Source of the DNA: Intoshia linei
Lineage: Eukaryota; Orthonectida; Rhopaluridae
Direction: 5' to 3'
Length of the DNA: 64,000 nt
NCBI GenBank assembly: GCA_001642005.1
Contig: LWCA01000001.1
Coordinates: 95,982-159,981 of the forward strand
Shown: positions 24,133 through 39,100 of the stretch, piece by piece
Position numbering within the stretch: the first letter of the stretch is position 1
How the letters are laid out: each line of letters starts with the position of its first letter
The notes under the pieces: model-generated
Told to the model about the DNA's origin: nothing
Seen by the model: only the letters and a program-made list of their open reading frames with translations
Databases searched by the model: none
Translations under genes and position numbers: made by a program

Positions 24133-27100
24133 ATGTTTTCAAAAAGACATTTTGAAAAAAAGAAAATTATAATCAAAATATTGGACAATAAAAAGGATCC
24201 AACATCTAAATTAAAAAAAATACGTTCTGTTCTCGGTAATATTTAATTACGGTGAAATTTCGTTAAATTACATAGCAAAAAAAAAACTTAAATTGTTTAT
24301 TTTACCTCATCTTATACATTATTCTTAAACGTAAACATTACACGATTGTATGAAATGGGGCCATTTTATTTAAAAAAATATTAGTTATGATTTATTAAAA
24401 TAACTCATCTCACGGTACCGATTGATTTAAACTTAATTAATTTTATTTTGATAATGATCAAATATGTCAGACATCCTTAACCCACCGCCAACTTATCGTA
24501 CCGAGAACTCTATGGGTCAGGTGGATGCTGGTCAACTTAGTGGACCACTTTTACCCCATTAAGAAAAACTGATATCTATAACTTTTTAATATGATTTTTT
24601 ATTAAAATGTTAATTCTAACCATACAATTTACTTTTAACACTTTATAAATTAATACAATTTGTATTTTATCAATATATATACAGTATATATTATACACTC
24701 ATTGAAATTGTAATAATTGAAATTTAATTTAAATGTAGAAAGCAATGATCCTCTAGCAATCGAAAAATTTTTTAACGAAAATTATTCTCAAATCTTTTAC
24801 GTGTTTTGGGACAATGTTTCAGCGTATGACAATGAATATCGAGATAAAAAGAACAAATTTGCGATGGATGATTTAGAGTACTTGATATTTATGTTAATGC
24901 AAATAATTGAGAGATTGCCACATTTAATTCATGAAAGATGGCAATTTCATGTACTCGGACGTTATCTATCACGACTTTTACATATAAACAACTCATTAGC
25001 CATTAAAAAGTTTGGATTTGAAATTTTCATGACATGGTACGGTATTCTCAATGATAATTCTTCTACAGAATGCAAAATTATGTTTCGTAAACTCATTCCT
25101 ACTATTGGATCTCAAGGCTACATTACGAGTGATATGTTTACTCGGTTTCCTCAAGGTTTATTCAAAATTTTGAATATAACAGATTTTTAATTTAAAAATT
25201 AGGATCAAATTGCTCACCCGATATCGAACCTTTTTCAGATGTTAATTTAAACCTGAAATTAGAATTTAAGGTTGAAGATACAAAGTATCTGTTTATCGTA
25301 TTACTCAATTCCATTGTGTTTAATGTATTATTCTTTTATATTTGTTTATTTTTCTTTTACTAATTTGATTCTTTTTAGACCTTCAAAATTAAACTTAATC
25401 AATTTCAAAGAGTCAAAACTTTCTCTTTTGTTTTTAATCAATTTAAATTACATTATCTATCCATCATTTTTGAAGTGTCGATGGGATATAATTCCGGTAA
25501 ATTTTAATATTTAAATTTTTATCAATTTATTTTTTTAATCTTTATACATAATCTTTATTTAATTTGTCTTAGAAGAAATAGAAAATTTAAGTCTATCTAA
25601 ACCTGGAAACGATCCTGTTGATTCACATGTAGAAATATGTCGAATTTTGTTTTTAGAGTGGATCAGTCAATTTTTATTTATGAAAAAACCTTTTAAGTAA
25701 TCATCTTTTTTATTGTTTGCTAACTTTATGACTTTAGGAAAAATAGCAGCAGCAAATCATCACATTCATCTAACTTTAATTGTCCAAAATGTAAGAAAAT
25801 TGTATTTTCAAATTCATTTTTTACTTTCTAAACAAATATGTCATTTTCCAATATAAATTTATAAATTTGAATATAAATTATATTTATCCGGTTTTGTGAA
25901 ATTTTGACCGATGAAAAATTAATACAAAATTCACACATAGTTACACATGACAACTAATTTGTATATATAATATAAAATCTCTTGACTACTCCTAAAATTA
26001 TTCTAAGTCAATTCAATGAAGCTTCCACTATTTTCCAAAAACGAGACCTCAAAATTTCAGGAAAATAATAGAAACTATTTCCTTAGGAATGAAGTAATAT
26101 TTTTATCATGAAGATGTACTTTTCTGAGGCTGAGATTTTCTATTTACAAAAATGTTAATAATTTTAAAACGCTTGATAGATTTATGTTTTTTTAAATTTT
26201 TTGGCTGATTTTATTTTAAAAAAAGGGGGAAATTGGGGTTTCACCCTGAAGGACTACATTTCGCAAAATGAAAAATAAATATCAACATTATTAGAAATTG
26301 GGTTTTTTTAAATTTTAAGAATTTATTTTTTAAATATACGGTAACACACACCGACATTCAATTTTATATAAGGAAAGGATTAATACGTTCATTTGGTGAA
26401 ACGTATTTTTTGTATATTTACTTTTTTTCACTATCTAATCATTTCTAACTAATAATTTATTTATAATTAATAAAATTAAATAAGAAACAATAATGTAAAA
26501 GTGCATTATTATTATTACATTATTAAATGTATAAGTAATGCTCAAATTATAATCAGGAATAAATAAATCAAGAAAAATATGGGTTAAAAATTTTGTTATA
26601 ACGGGGGCCGCACATTCCATAAATGGGGGCACAAATGGCCCGCGGTCGCATAATTGACACACCTGGTCAAGACAGTTGGTCCACTTAAAAAATTAAAAAC
26701 CGATGAAACACTGAGATGCTGTAATTATTATAGTCTGATATTTATAATTTTGAAAAGTGAATTAAAAGCTGATAAAAATGACAATTAATTGTTATAAAAA
26801 TGAAAAATTTGTTTAGAAAGTGAAAATTTAATAACTTATTATTATTAAGATTAATAAATAGGATAATAATGTTGTTATAAAAATCAACATAATTTTAATG
26901 GAAATTAATATAACTGCATAATATTGGGTAAAAAAATGATAAAATGAGTTTTTACTGTGAAGTAGGGAATATTTTAACAAATTTTTAAAACTTCACATTA
27001 ATTAGAAGTTAATTTTATTTAAAATTTTATACATATATGTTTCCGTAGAGATGTTTGCAGGAATGTATTGTACATGTATTACTAAAGATAATAGACTTTA

Positions 27101-30100
27101 ATAATAATTTGTATGTTAATTTTACAGTAAAATGTTTAAAATTTAACAATAAAGATATCTAATAATTATAATTACATGTATTTAAATTTCAAAAAAAATA
27201 TAAATATATATAACAGACATTTTATTTATTATTTAAAGATTATGCTTAGATTAAGCATAATATTTTAGACCCAAAATGGATGAAAAAATTAATTTCTATT
27301 GAAACCAACATTGATGAAAGATATACTGTCGGGGATTGTATTTATTATCGATCAATATTATCCAGAACAAACTGGTCAAACTTTTCGAGTGATGAATATT
27401 CCGTTGTTCAGTCATATATTGTGGGCAATGCAGAAAATGTTTTACTGGTTTTGCAAATTCTTAAATATGGTTTTTCAATTCCAATAAAATACAGCAATGT
27501 TACTGAATGTATTATTGAAGTTTTTGCGCACTGGATACAAGTAATATATAAATTTTTAATGGATATGTTAAAAGTGATTAACAGATGGCTTTTCGATCAA
27601 TATTAAGCAATAAAACTTAAAATCCACTGCAATACGGTAGTACTGTAGTAAATTTATAAATCATCGAAATATGCGTTCGACACACCATTAGTCATATCTG
27701 AGCAATTTTGATCAGGGATTGGAAATAATTGATTGCAATCAATTATTTTGTATCAACCAATTAATAAATAATAAAATAAAATAATTGCAATTAATTGAAA
27801 AATGAAAAGATAATTTTCAATTAATTGGTTTTTTTCATATAACTGAAAAAATATAAATTGAATCCTTATATTGACGAATGGTTGGATGAAAAAATTAATT
27901 AAATTTTTTTATGTGGTTCAAAAATTAAATTAAAAATTATACACTATAATTTATAATAATACAATATTAAGGTGTCAAGTTGACACTGTCAACACTCGTT
28001 GTAGCGTATCACAGTTCCACCATGCTTTATTTATTTCCAGAAACAATTTTATTTCCAAGTTCGAAGAAAGAAATAAAATAAATAATATGAAAATATTTTC
28101 TAAATACTATTTTGCAAATATAATATAATGCTATTAAAATAGTTTGACACTGTATAATAAAGTATTAACAATTTTTCATTATTCTATGCAATTTTAGAAA
28201 AATATAAACGCGTTTGTCACCAGAAAAATGATGTTTTGACCTACTGGCTTGACTTTTATGTACTTTGAACAAAGAGCATCCTAGTATTCATTATAACCAC
28301 ATGACAATTTTTTAAAAATGATTATGATATTGTTATCAATTTTCAATTAATTGAAATTTTTTATTTTTTATAAAGCAATTAATTGATTATTTTTAAATAA
28401 TTTTTACCAATTAATTGCAATTCAATTGGTTGCAATCAATTAATTCCAATCTCTGGTTTTGATATTGGATTATGAATTTTGAGTATTCTTATCAAAGAAA
28501 AGGTCGTATCTTAGACGGGTGGTTTTTCTAAATTGTTTAATAAATGAGATGAAATGACTATAATAAATTAAAAATCAATGAATACATTATAATTTAACAA
28601 ATTAAATGTTTTTAATAACAAATTATTACACTAGACAACAAAAAAAGATTTTTTTTTTGCGTCAAAAATATTTTTATACTGTCTTCTAGACCACAATGGA
28701 AAAATATTTTTACATGATTTTTGTACTTCAGATATGTCGCATTAATTATTTATTGGCAATATAAATTTAAATTAAACCTAATAAAATAAATAATATTTAT
28801 ATTGGATTTGCTGTTTTTCTATAGATTTGGGAAAAATCCCTTTTTATGAATCTTCGATAGCAAAATAATATAATAAATAACTAAAAATTAATATTTTGGA
28901 CTAATTNTATTTTTTAAATACTATTTTGCAAATAAAATATAATGAACTGAAATAGTTTGATGTATAATAAAATATTAATAACTTTTTATTATTCTATGCA
29001 ATTTTAGAAAAATATAAACGCGTTTGTCACCAGAAAAATGATTTTTAACCTACTAGCTTGACTGTTATGTACTTCAGACGACAGCATCCTAGTATATTAA
29101 TTATAACCACATGATCGTTTTTAAAAATGATTGTGATAATGTTATCAATAATCAATTAATTGAAATTAATTTATATTTCAAAAAATTATTACAATTATTT
29201 TTCATTTTTCAATAGCTTTTACCAATTAATTGCAATTAAATTGGTTTCAATCAATTAATTCCAATCCCTGATTACATATAGTTCAAAACAATATAAAAAA
29301 GTGCGACTATCGAGATATATTGAAGATGAAAAAACATGTTTTTTAATTATAATTAAATAATTATTGACTACTTTTGATTTATAAAATCAATATTGATGAT
29401 CTACAACATGCGTTCCCAAAGTGGGCGATTAATTCAGTTAGGGGGGCGATTATCAAAACACTGTATACCCAAAAACGATTTTAGATGGATAAAGTGGAGC
29501 GTTGATAAATTTAAGGTTGTAAGGGGATATTTTTATAGCAAGTTCACGGGGATCCACTGATATAAAAAGTGACAGTAATAAATATATTTTTTTAATTAAC
29601 ACAATTTTTTAATTATTAAATATTGAATAATGAGTACATTTTTAAATATAGTGTATATACGACGTAGTCGAAAAATTTTTTAGGAGGGCGTTGAGAAAAT
29701 ATATTGCTAAAAAGGGGCGGTAGGCAAAATGAGTTTGGGAACCCCTAATCTACAATATCAAAATTGTCATATTAATTAATCTTCAGTTACATACACTTTA
29801 ACAACTCGATCTCACATCTATAGAAGCGAATAATAAACTAAATGGGACAGATAATACTAGACATAAGTTCTATTCTTGATAAATGTAGCTTTGAAAATAT
29901 TTATCATTTGAAATTTAATTAAAACAAGATTATAGTGTTAATATGTTAATATGTATATGTATAGTATAATTATTAACAAGTATTTAATCTAATCAAACCA
30001 GTTCTAAATTTTCAGATCGCCCTGGATTTTATTTTGTTGAATATATTATAACCGTTTCATTTCAGTTAAAATTAAAATATATCAAGTGTAAATTTTTAAA

Positions 30101-33100
30101 AACGGTGCCCGTAGAATTTTTTGGTATAAAAAAGTGGCCCACGAAATGGAAAAGGTTGCCCATCCCTGTTTTAATATATGTTAATTATATATGTATATTA
30201 TATTATGTATATTAAAAGCTATGTTCACCGATTATTATAATTTATGATTATTGATTTGAATTCAGAATATTTGCATTATTAATATTTGTATATTTAATCA
30301 ATTAATAACGAAATTGTCATAATTAAATCTATACTACAAATTTAAAAATTTAGGATTTAATCTCAAATCAAATTATCATTTTTCATGGCTTAATTTTAAT
30401 TTCAAAAGTTTATAACAATCAATTTTTATTATATATTTCATTATTATTTATGTAAACGCCCACCTAAGAAAACTAAATACGGTTTGTATGTAGTACATAA
30501 CAGAAAAACTAATATAGTATGAATAAAAAAACTCAAAAATGACATTTAACATATTCTAATAAAAAATCAAATTATATTAGAGATTTTTGTTTGTGTGTGT
30601 TCCACTTTATTTAAATAAGTACCCGGTCTTAAAATGTTATAAAGTCCACATTTCAATTACAGTTTTTTCCGGGTGTTAGCAAAATAAATTTCAACCTCCC
30701 AAACTCACATCTTACTGGTCAAAAACCCCAATTTTCCTTCTTTTTAAAAATTAAACGAGTTGTAAAATTTAACCCTTACGAGACAATTGCATGTATAGAT
30801 GCCAAAAACTACACTCATAAATTTACATTCGTTTGTATACAAACCAAAATAAGGCGGTACCAATCAGTAATGACTCTGGCTAATCGAGATCACTAGGTCT
30901 AAAATTTCTATGACAACCACACATTTTTTTAAATTATATTTGAAAATAATAAATATTAAAAAAAAATTTAGAAATAAGAAGTAATTATAAACTAAATTAG
31001 TATTGTTAATTAATAAATAGGGCGAAAATAATGTCATAAAAGTAATTTTTCTTTTTAATAATAAAAATTTGTTAGAAATGTATGAGGGAACTCTAATAAA
31101 CACATTTAATGGGGTATATCTATTTCTATTATTTAGAATAATATATTTTTTTATTAATTGTCATAATAGTATTAATAAAGGTATTATTTAAAAAAAATAT
31201 TTATTTTCATTGATTTCCGTTATTTAAATGTTAAATGTACCAAATTATGTCATTAAAATCAACAATTTATGTTTCAAGTGCATTATTTTAATATTAATTA
31301 TCTTTAAGAGTAGTAATCACAACAGTAATTATAATTAACTGCTTTTTATTTAGATACATTGTAATAATCTATTTTAATTAACTACTCGCATCAATTTTCC
31401 CTTCGATGTAAATTTGTTTGAAGTGGGATGTTTCTTTTGTAAATAATTAAACAACTTGAGAGCGAGTTCATGACGATTGGAAAAGCATTACATTTGATAG
31501 ACTGTATTACATTTGAAACAGATGAGTGTTCAATAAATACATATATTGAAAACAGGCTCAAAAACGATATCTTAACAATAAAGAATATGGTAAATAAGAG
31601 CGTATCACCAAAAATTATTCTCAGCTATTGAATTGTCAAGCTTCATCATTAAGTGTTGAAAGATGCTTTTTGATGTTGAAGAATTTATTATTCAAGAAAA
31701 AAATTTTTAAAAACGAATATATTCTATTGTAATATAATAAATTAATTTGTCATAAAAAGTCATATTTTTTTGTTAAAATTTCATAATTTTTTCAAATTTT
31801 TGGTCATAAATAAATTGCCCTAGTAATGACATGTAATGTTATGCGCCATCTATATTGTTTTAATAAATTAAAACCTTTTTCAGTTAAAATTTGATTGATT
31901 TAGTCTTATGAAAAAAATTCACTTCATCAAACTACAAATAAAAAATTTAATTTTCCAGCTCTTAATGGAAAAATATCCTTTTTTCAATACTTTTTTTAAA
32001 AACCTCTTATTCCAACCACAAATTACTAACGCTTAAGAAAATTATCCTCTTTTTCCAATATTATTTTGAAAAATACTATGAGTTGTTACAAACTGGAACG
32101 CTATCATCGTGATTGTTAAAATTAAAGAAAGCCCTTATGACCGTTCAATTTACGTCAACACAAAATAAAAGATATTTCTCTACTGTTTCTAATTTTGTTA
32201 CAAAACGTAGAACACGAAGACGAATCTATCAATATTATGTGTGTTTTGAAACACTTTTTCAACAATCTAAAATATATAAATTTTTTTTCTAATTAAATTT
32301 GTAAATTTCAATCTAGATTCGTGTTATTTTATTAATTAAATTTCTTTTTGTTTCTAAAATTAATTAAGGTCTCTACAATTTTTAATGTTTTTACATATTT
32401 TGTATATTATATATGAATAAAAATTTTTTATTTTTCCCGGGAAATCACAATCACTATGCAACTGCATTTTCTGCACCCCTTGAATCCGCCCTGACATTAG
32501 ATCAGTGTTTTCAATTGGAGTACACTAGAATGCAATTAAAATTTTAGCACACAAGAAAAAATAGTTTTATATTTGTTGGGTGCGTATTGAAAGTATTTAT
32601 AGAGTATAAAATTTTATAAGAAAAAACTGCTAATTTATGAAAAAACAAAAATATTTGACGAATTTATAAATAAAATGTAGATAATAGTATCAATTTCAGT
32701 GATAAATCAGAAATTTAAATTGTATATTTTTAACCAGAAACGAAAGTTAATCGATTAAAAAGTTTTAGTTTATACTCTGCTCTAAAATATATGACAGAGT
32801 TTTCAACTGCTGCGCGACAGTATGTTCAAAAAAAAATTATAAACAAGCTATAAACCATTTCACAAAAAGTTATTTACATCCGATTTTTTTTATTTTCGAA
32901 TTCTATAAATAAATATTGTGGCTATACAGATCATATTTTCAGCATTGATGAAACAGCTACACATGAAGACTTTGAATATAAGAAATATACGATTGGGAGG
33001 TCCTTAGTTTTGTATTATAAAATATTTACAAGATGTATTATTGTATTAACATATACAAATTAATTTATTTTTTAATTTCCTCATTATATTACTTCGTGAA

Positions 33101-36100
33101 GATTCTAAAATAAATATTAATTATAAATATTTAATAAATTTTTTGAAACAATCCAAAAGATCTTGCTTATTGCATTCATTAATTTCATATTTGGATACTT
33201 TGTCAATACCCTGAATGTTTTTCCAGGTCTGCGTAAATACACTGTAGTTAATCTCAGGCCATGATTTAAATGCATTATCAAGGCACATTCTAATTATCTC
33301 ATTGTCACAATGAGCCCTGAAGTCAGGCACAAAATGATTGAAAAACCAATATATTATATCTCTATTGAATCTAGCTGGATTTTGAGGAAGTATAATACAC
33401 AGGTAGATCATAACCTTTGAAACATCTAGGGTTTCTACTTTTACCAACAACCATTAACTTTTGCTTATAAGTGCCGTCCATATTTAATGTGCAACAAATA
33501 GTGATTCTGTCTTTACTGTTTTTTCCCCCTTTTTTTTATTTTGTCGCTCACACATTGTGAATAATATGGCTTTAGACATTTTCCGCAATCTAAGTCGTTT
33601 CATCCATATTATAGACTTGAGTGTCGGTTAAATTTTCTTGCAATAAGAGATTTTTAAATTCAATGATAAAACGATCAGCAGCTTCTACATCGGCACCTCC
33701 TGACTCACCACACAATTTATGATTTAATTCCACTTCTATTTTTAAAATTTTTTAACCATCCTCATGAATATCCACATTCAATATTATCGCTGCTACAATC
33801 CTTGTTCAACATGGTATTGGCTATAACAAGAACAGTTTAATCGGTAATTGAGGTATATTTATTCTGAATTTCCACAAACCAACTGTATTACTCTTTTTTC
33901 ATGACCGGAGAATTAGGCTGCCTCATTCTTTTAAATTTTCCAATTATTTCTGGAACATTTACACCTTTATAAAATTCCATTATTGATGACTTATTTCTTT
34001 GAATCGTGTAAATAGTACTACGACTTAATGTCATTCTTCTTGCTACTGCATTAACAGATTCGCCTTTATTCAATAGTTTCAATATTTATAATTTTTTATT
34101 TAACGTGATATTATGCTTCATTATCATTTAATTGTCAGTGTTATAATAAACTTTGTTTACAAAAGTATTTACATTTAAAATTAAATTAAATTCGTAAAAA
34201 TTATTCACTAACAATTGTTACATTGCAAATTTCAATTGCAAAATTATATACGATTTTGAATTTTTAGTAGATAAATCATCTACTAGTTATGGTTACACAG
34301 TAAATTGTGAAAAAATTAACTACTAACGGTACAAATTAGCAAATTATTCACTTACGATTTCACTACTAACGGTGGTTGACTGTAATTGTGTTCATATTTA
34401 CAAATTAGAAATTAATTTAACACTCGAAAATATTAATCATTTTATTTTTTTTAATATTTTTCTAATTTTTCACGAGTAACCCGAGTTGAAGAGTCGCCAC
34501 TGGTACCAATATAAATTATGTTATTTTATATATATATTATATTATATTTTATTTTATGAAAACTTATTTGTTTAGTCCGTATAACACACACATTAGTTAT
34601 GTTTGTTATTTCGAAATCTGTAATGTTTGCAAAATAAGGTGTCTCAAAAAAATTTCTAAAATATTAATGCATTTCAACGAATATTGAAGATAGCCTGGGC
34701 ATTAAGGTGTCACATTTTTTTAAAAATTTAAGAATTTGTTGGACCCTCTATAATAAATGTATATATTTTTAGAATTATACAATCATACAGTAACGATAGA
34801 GCAACTTTAGAATAACTATCGTGAAACTCACTTCACTCTAGAATGAATATATTATGTTAATTCATTTTCTAAATGAAATATGTTTGATATATAAGTTTCT
34901 AGTAGTACACTATTGAAGTTACTGCTAGTGCTTAATATCATTATCTCGTTACCAAATGTATTTATAATTTCATTTTTATGAGTTATACACCCGATTACGC
35001 TACTCATACTGCAAAAAATATTAAATAACGAATGTGAGGTTAACAAAATAAATACAATTATTTATTGAAAATAAAACTTTATTTATATATTTTTATTAAT
35101 TTTTTAGCAATAATTACATAATAAACGATTTATTTATATACATTCAGTGTGGATACTATTTTCTGAATTTCGCTTTCTGTTTTGGAGAGAATTCTTTCTT
35201 TTTTGTATTTAGCTAATGCCCTCTCTGCGACATTGTTAACGATGGTTGCTCACCCTACCTTTGAAATGTCATAGAAAATGTAATGATTATGTTTATTGAA
35301 TTTCTGTAATAATGTTTCACTCAGATTTTTAAGATTTGAAGATTTTTCAGTAAGAAATAACCAATTCTCAATCATTTTTTTATCATTAATTGATGCTTTT
35401 TTAGCATCAGCAGCCTCTAACCAAAACAAGATGTAATAGTATGCACCAAAAATTAAAAATAACGACATTTTAGTCGATCTATCATCGTTCAATATATACG
35501 CCTTGAGTGAATAAATCAATTTAGCCGTCCAACGACCTTTAGATACTGCACCAGACTTTAACAATTTTACATTACATTCGGTTAAAACTGACAGGAATAA
35601 AATGCAACATTGTTTATAATTATCACGAAAAGATTAGTTAAGTTCGAAAGTTTTTTGATTGTGTTAGTAAAATTAATTCCTGTTTGATGTAATTTTGATG
35701 GATTATATATTATTTTATATTCAGCGTGATTTTGTGATTAGATTTCATTAATTTTTTTCACAATAAATAAATTAATGTAAGGTTCGAATGTAATGCTAAA
35801 AGTTTCTAATAATGACGATAGAATAATTTCAAGAATATGATGCCTACAAAGCAGCTCAAGAATGTTTTGTTTCAGTTTTTCTTTTATAAGCTTTACACTA
35901 CCATTAATTTGACCGGTATTTGATGGCGTCGTATAGAAAGATAATCCAATTATTTTTTCAGTCAAATTCAAGTTAGATAATAATGTTAACACTGTATTAG
36001 CTGTTTTACATCCTTTTAAATCTATTTGATATTGAACACCTAAAACTGCTTCAAAAAAATTTTCAGTATCTACTGCGACAACCGCCATTCTTTCTTCTCC

Positions 36101-39100
36101 TTCAAATCGCTTACCATCATAGTATATAACAACATTATTCATATTATTAACCAATAATACAAAGTTATTCATGTCTCTGCTTCGAAGTTTTATTCTATGC
36201 CTTCTGTTAGTTATATGTGAAGTGCCAAGTAAGCAACCGAAACATCTTAAAGATATTAATCTAGTCACAAGTACATAGTTTTTTATTCAATTTATTTGAT
36301 TCATATTCCGATTCGGTTATATCACTAAAACTTTCAAATATATATGATGATTTGGTAAACATGATTATGGATTATGGATAAAAATTATGGTTATATGATT
36401 TCCTTTTTTTTGTTTGAAAATTTAATTTTAATATATGAAATATGACATTGTTTATATATAAAATTCAGTTCAAAGTAAACTTTTTTAAAAACATTTGTGT
36501 TGCCCACTCCTTGAATAGTGAATATTTTGAGCTATAATTTTGCAAAATGCTCTATTTTTATAAAATACACACCAGTATTATGGAGGGTTCTAGATTCTCA
36601 GACATGTGTGACACCCTACTGAGCATTTAAGTAAAAAAGCATTTTAGTATTCTGTAGTGTTGTACCAGTTTATTGGTTATAGCTTACTAAGCTAAGCTTA
36701 GTTGTATAGTTGTTATAGAGTGAGCGAGTTGTCGCTCACTTTATAATTTTGTATTAAAATCTTGTATTGAATTGTCTTGAAATTATCAGAATAAGTTTCG
36801 CTAAGAATAGAAGACCTTCAAGGACCTAGCACATTACATATTCATATATTTTTTTCCAAAATATTTTATTAAAACAAAAAATATGAAATAATTNAATGTC
36901 AGTTTCTTGCATCATATATGTAATGTATACAATACATAGACCACAATTGAGCGCATCGAATGATGTACATGGCTATATGCAGCTCTGTCGAATTTTTGAA
37001 TAGAAGTCGATGTAAGTTTCAAAATAAATAAATAAAGACAACATATATGCAAAAAAAATAAGCTAATTAATATTTTTAATTGTCCACAAATAATCGCTAA
37101 GCATTCTTTGGTGATTTAATCCATGAAACCGTTTTTCAAAAATTTGTATAGTTTGATGAAAACGTTCACCGTGTTCGTCACTTACGGTTATGCAATTTAT
37201 AGGTAATCTATCACTATGACTTTCTATGAGGTGCATTTTGGGACTATAGAGGCAGCCCATTTTTGGATAGGATTTAAAAAAAGTTTTTAGTAAATTATTA
37301 ATTTTTTCATTTTATTTTTGTGGGGCTCCAAATATTAAAACAAATACTGCGGTTGTAGGTAAGTTTGTATTTCTCTTGCATCAATTTATTAGTTGTATTA
37401 TACATTCTAGACGATTTAAACACAAATATTCCACAAATATAACAATAGTTGTCAGAAAGCATTGCATTATTTAAAAAATTAATACAATCAAGTACGAATA
37501 AAACTTAATATCAGTATTTTTCTATAGAAATAAAGATTAATCCAATTAATTGGGTTTTGCGCTAATAATTTCTAAAATTGATATGATCGAATCATAAGAT
37601 GTATATCATTATGATGAGATTTAAATTCATTCTTATAAGGTATAAATTTTATTGACGCATTTTTTTGTGTAGTCTAGTGTTATATAACTGAGTTGCTACG
37701 TATCATTAAATCCAGTGATTCATTTATGGAATGGACAGTGAACTATTATCCAATTATATTGCACTTGATGGTCCTAATAAAGAGGCATACTTGGCCTTAG
37801 AATACTAGTAATATTCTACTTTTCAGATGACAATATGTCAACGTCAAAAAATATGGCTGCATAATTATGGAGCATCAAATAAATAGGATTAAACATTAAA
37901 ATTAGAGTATTACAGGAAAATTTATACAAAACAGATAATCTTCTTAGAGATATAATAATTATTAAAGTAAACAATTATAAATTACAAACAATTCTTATTA
38001 AAGAAAATTATTTGAAACTACAACCTGTAATCAATAAATGTAAAAATTTTGAAATTTTATCTAATCCTAATATAAATGCTATTAAATTTGATGATGAATC
38101 TAAACCTATAACGGATTTAAAAAAAATTTCCCATTATCAAAAAGGAATGCTATGGATGTGGAAAACATTGTGTAAATAGGAAATATGATTGCTCCGCATG
38201 GTCGCATAAGTGTAGCACGTGGTCGTTTCTTTCAATTTGATCATTTATGTCCATCTAAGGGTTCAGTTAATGCGGTCGATAGCGTACAGGATGTGAATTC
38301 ATTATTCATTCAATTGGAAACAAAATATGATGATTCAGAGGTAATACTTAAATATTTAATCGACACAGGTTCTAAAGTAAATTTAATTAATATAATAGAT
38401 GTTAATAAATTCAATTCAGTACATTTACTACCAAGTGATGGATATACCTGACCTGTGTCAATCTCTAAAGTTTTACGTAACTAATGGTATTAACATTATA
38501 GGATGTAGCACCGCGATGAATGCAGGACTTATAGAAGTTGGAAACAAATTTAAATCTGTTAATAAATTTAATTTAATTAATCATGTTGAAATTAATTCTC
38601 TTAATTCAGAATATGAACTTATTGTTAATCGGTTTAGTAAAGTATTTAGCGATGTGCCCGGTAGAATTAGTAAATATGAACATAATATTCCATTATTGAA
38701 TGAAAATATGGGATATAAGGGTCCTATTTATCCCACACCATTAAATCTCAGGAAATTTGAAATGAATCTAATAAATGATATGTTAAGTAATGATATCATA
38801 GAACCTGTTGATCATTTGAATGACCCTTGCACATATTGGAGGTCTCCAAAATTTTTTGTCCCTAAAATTGGTAACCAATTCAGGATGGTATTTGATTTTA
38901 AGAAATTGAATGAACAAACAAAAAAAGATACTTATCCAGCACCTAGCTTCCAGTCCTGATAACATTTTATCAAATAGTTCAAAATTTAATAATGATAGGA
39001 AAAATTGTATAACCAGATCACTGAATCATAGAAATAATTATTTGAAGCGTCTTCAGCGGAATTACAACAATAAAATATCTAAATCGGGTTTTAACCATCA

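Noticed and set aside
28900-28910. Ambiguous bases (n) at about 28907 and 36894
   Set aside because: Single unresolved bases in repeats, treated as assembly uncertainty rather than biology.
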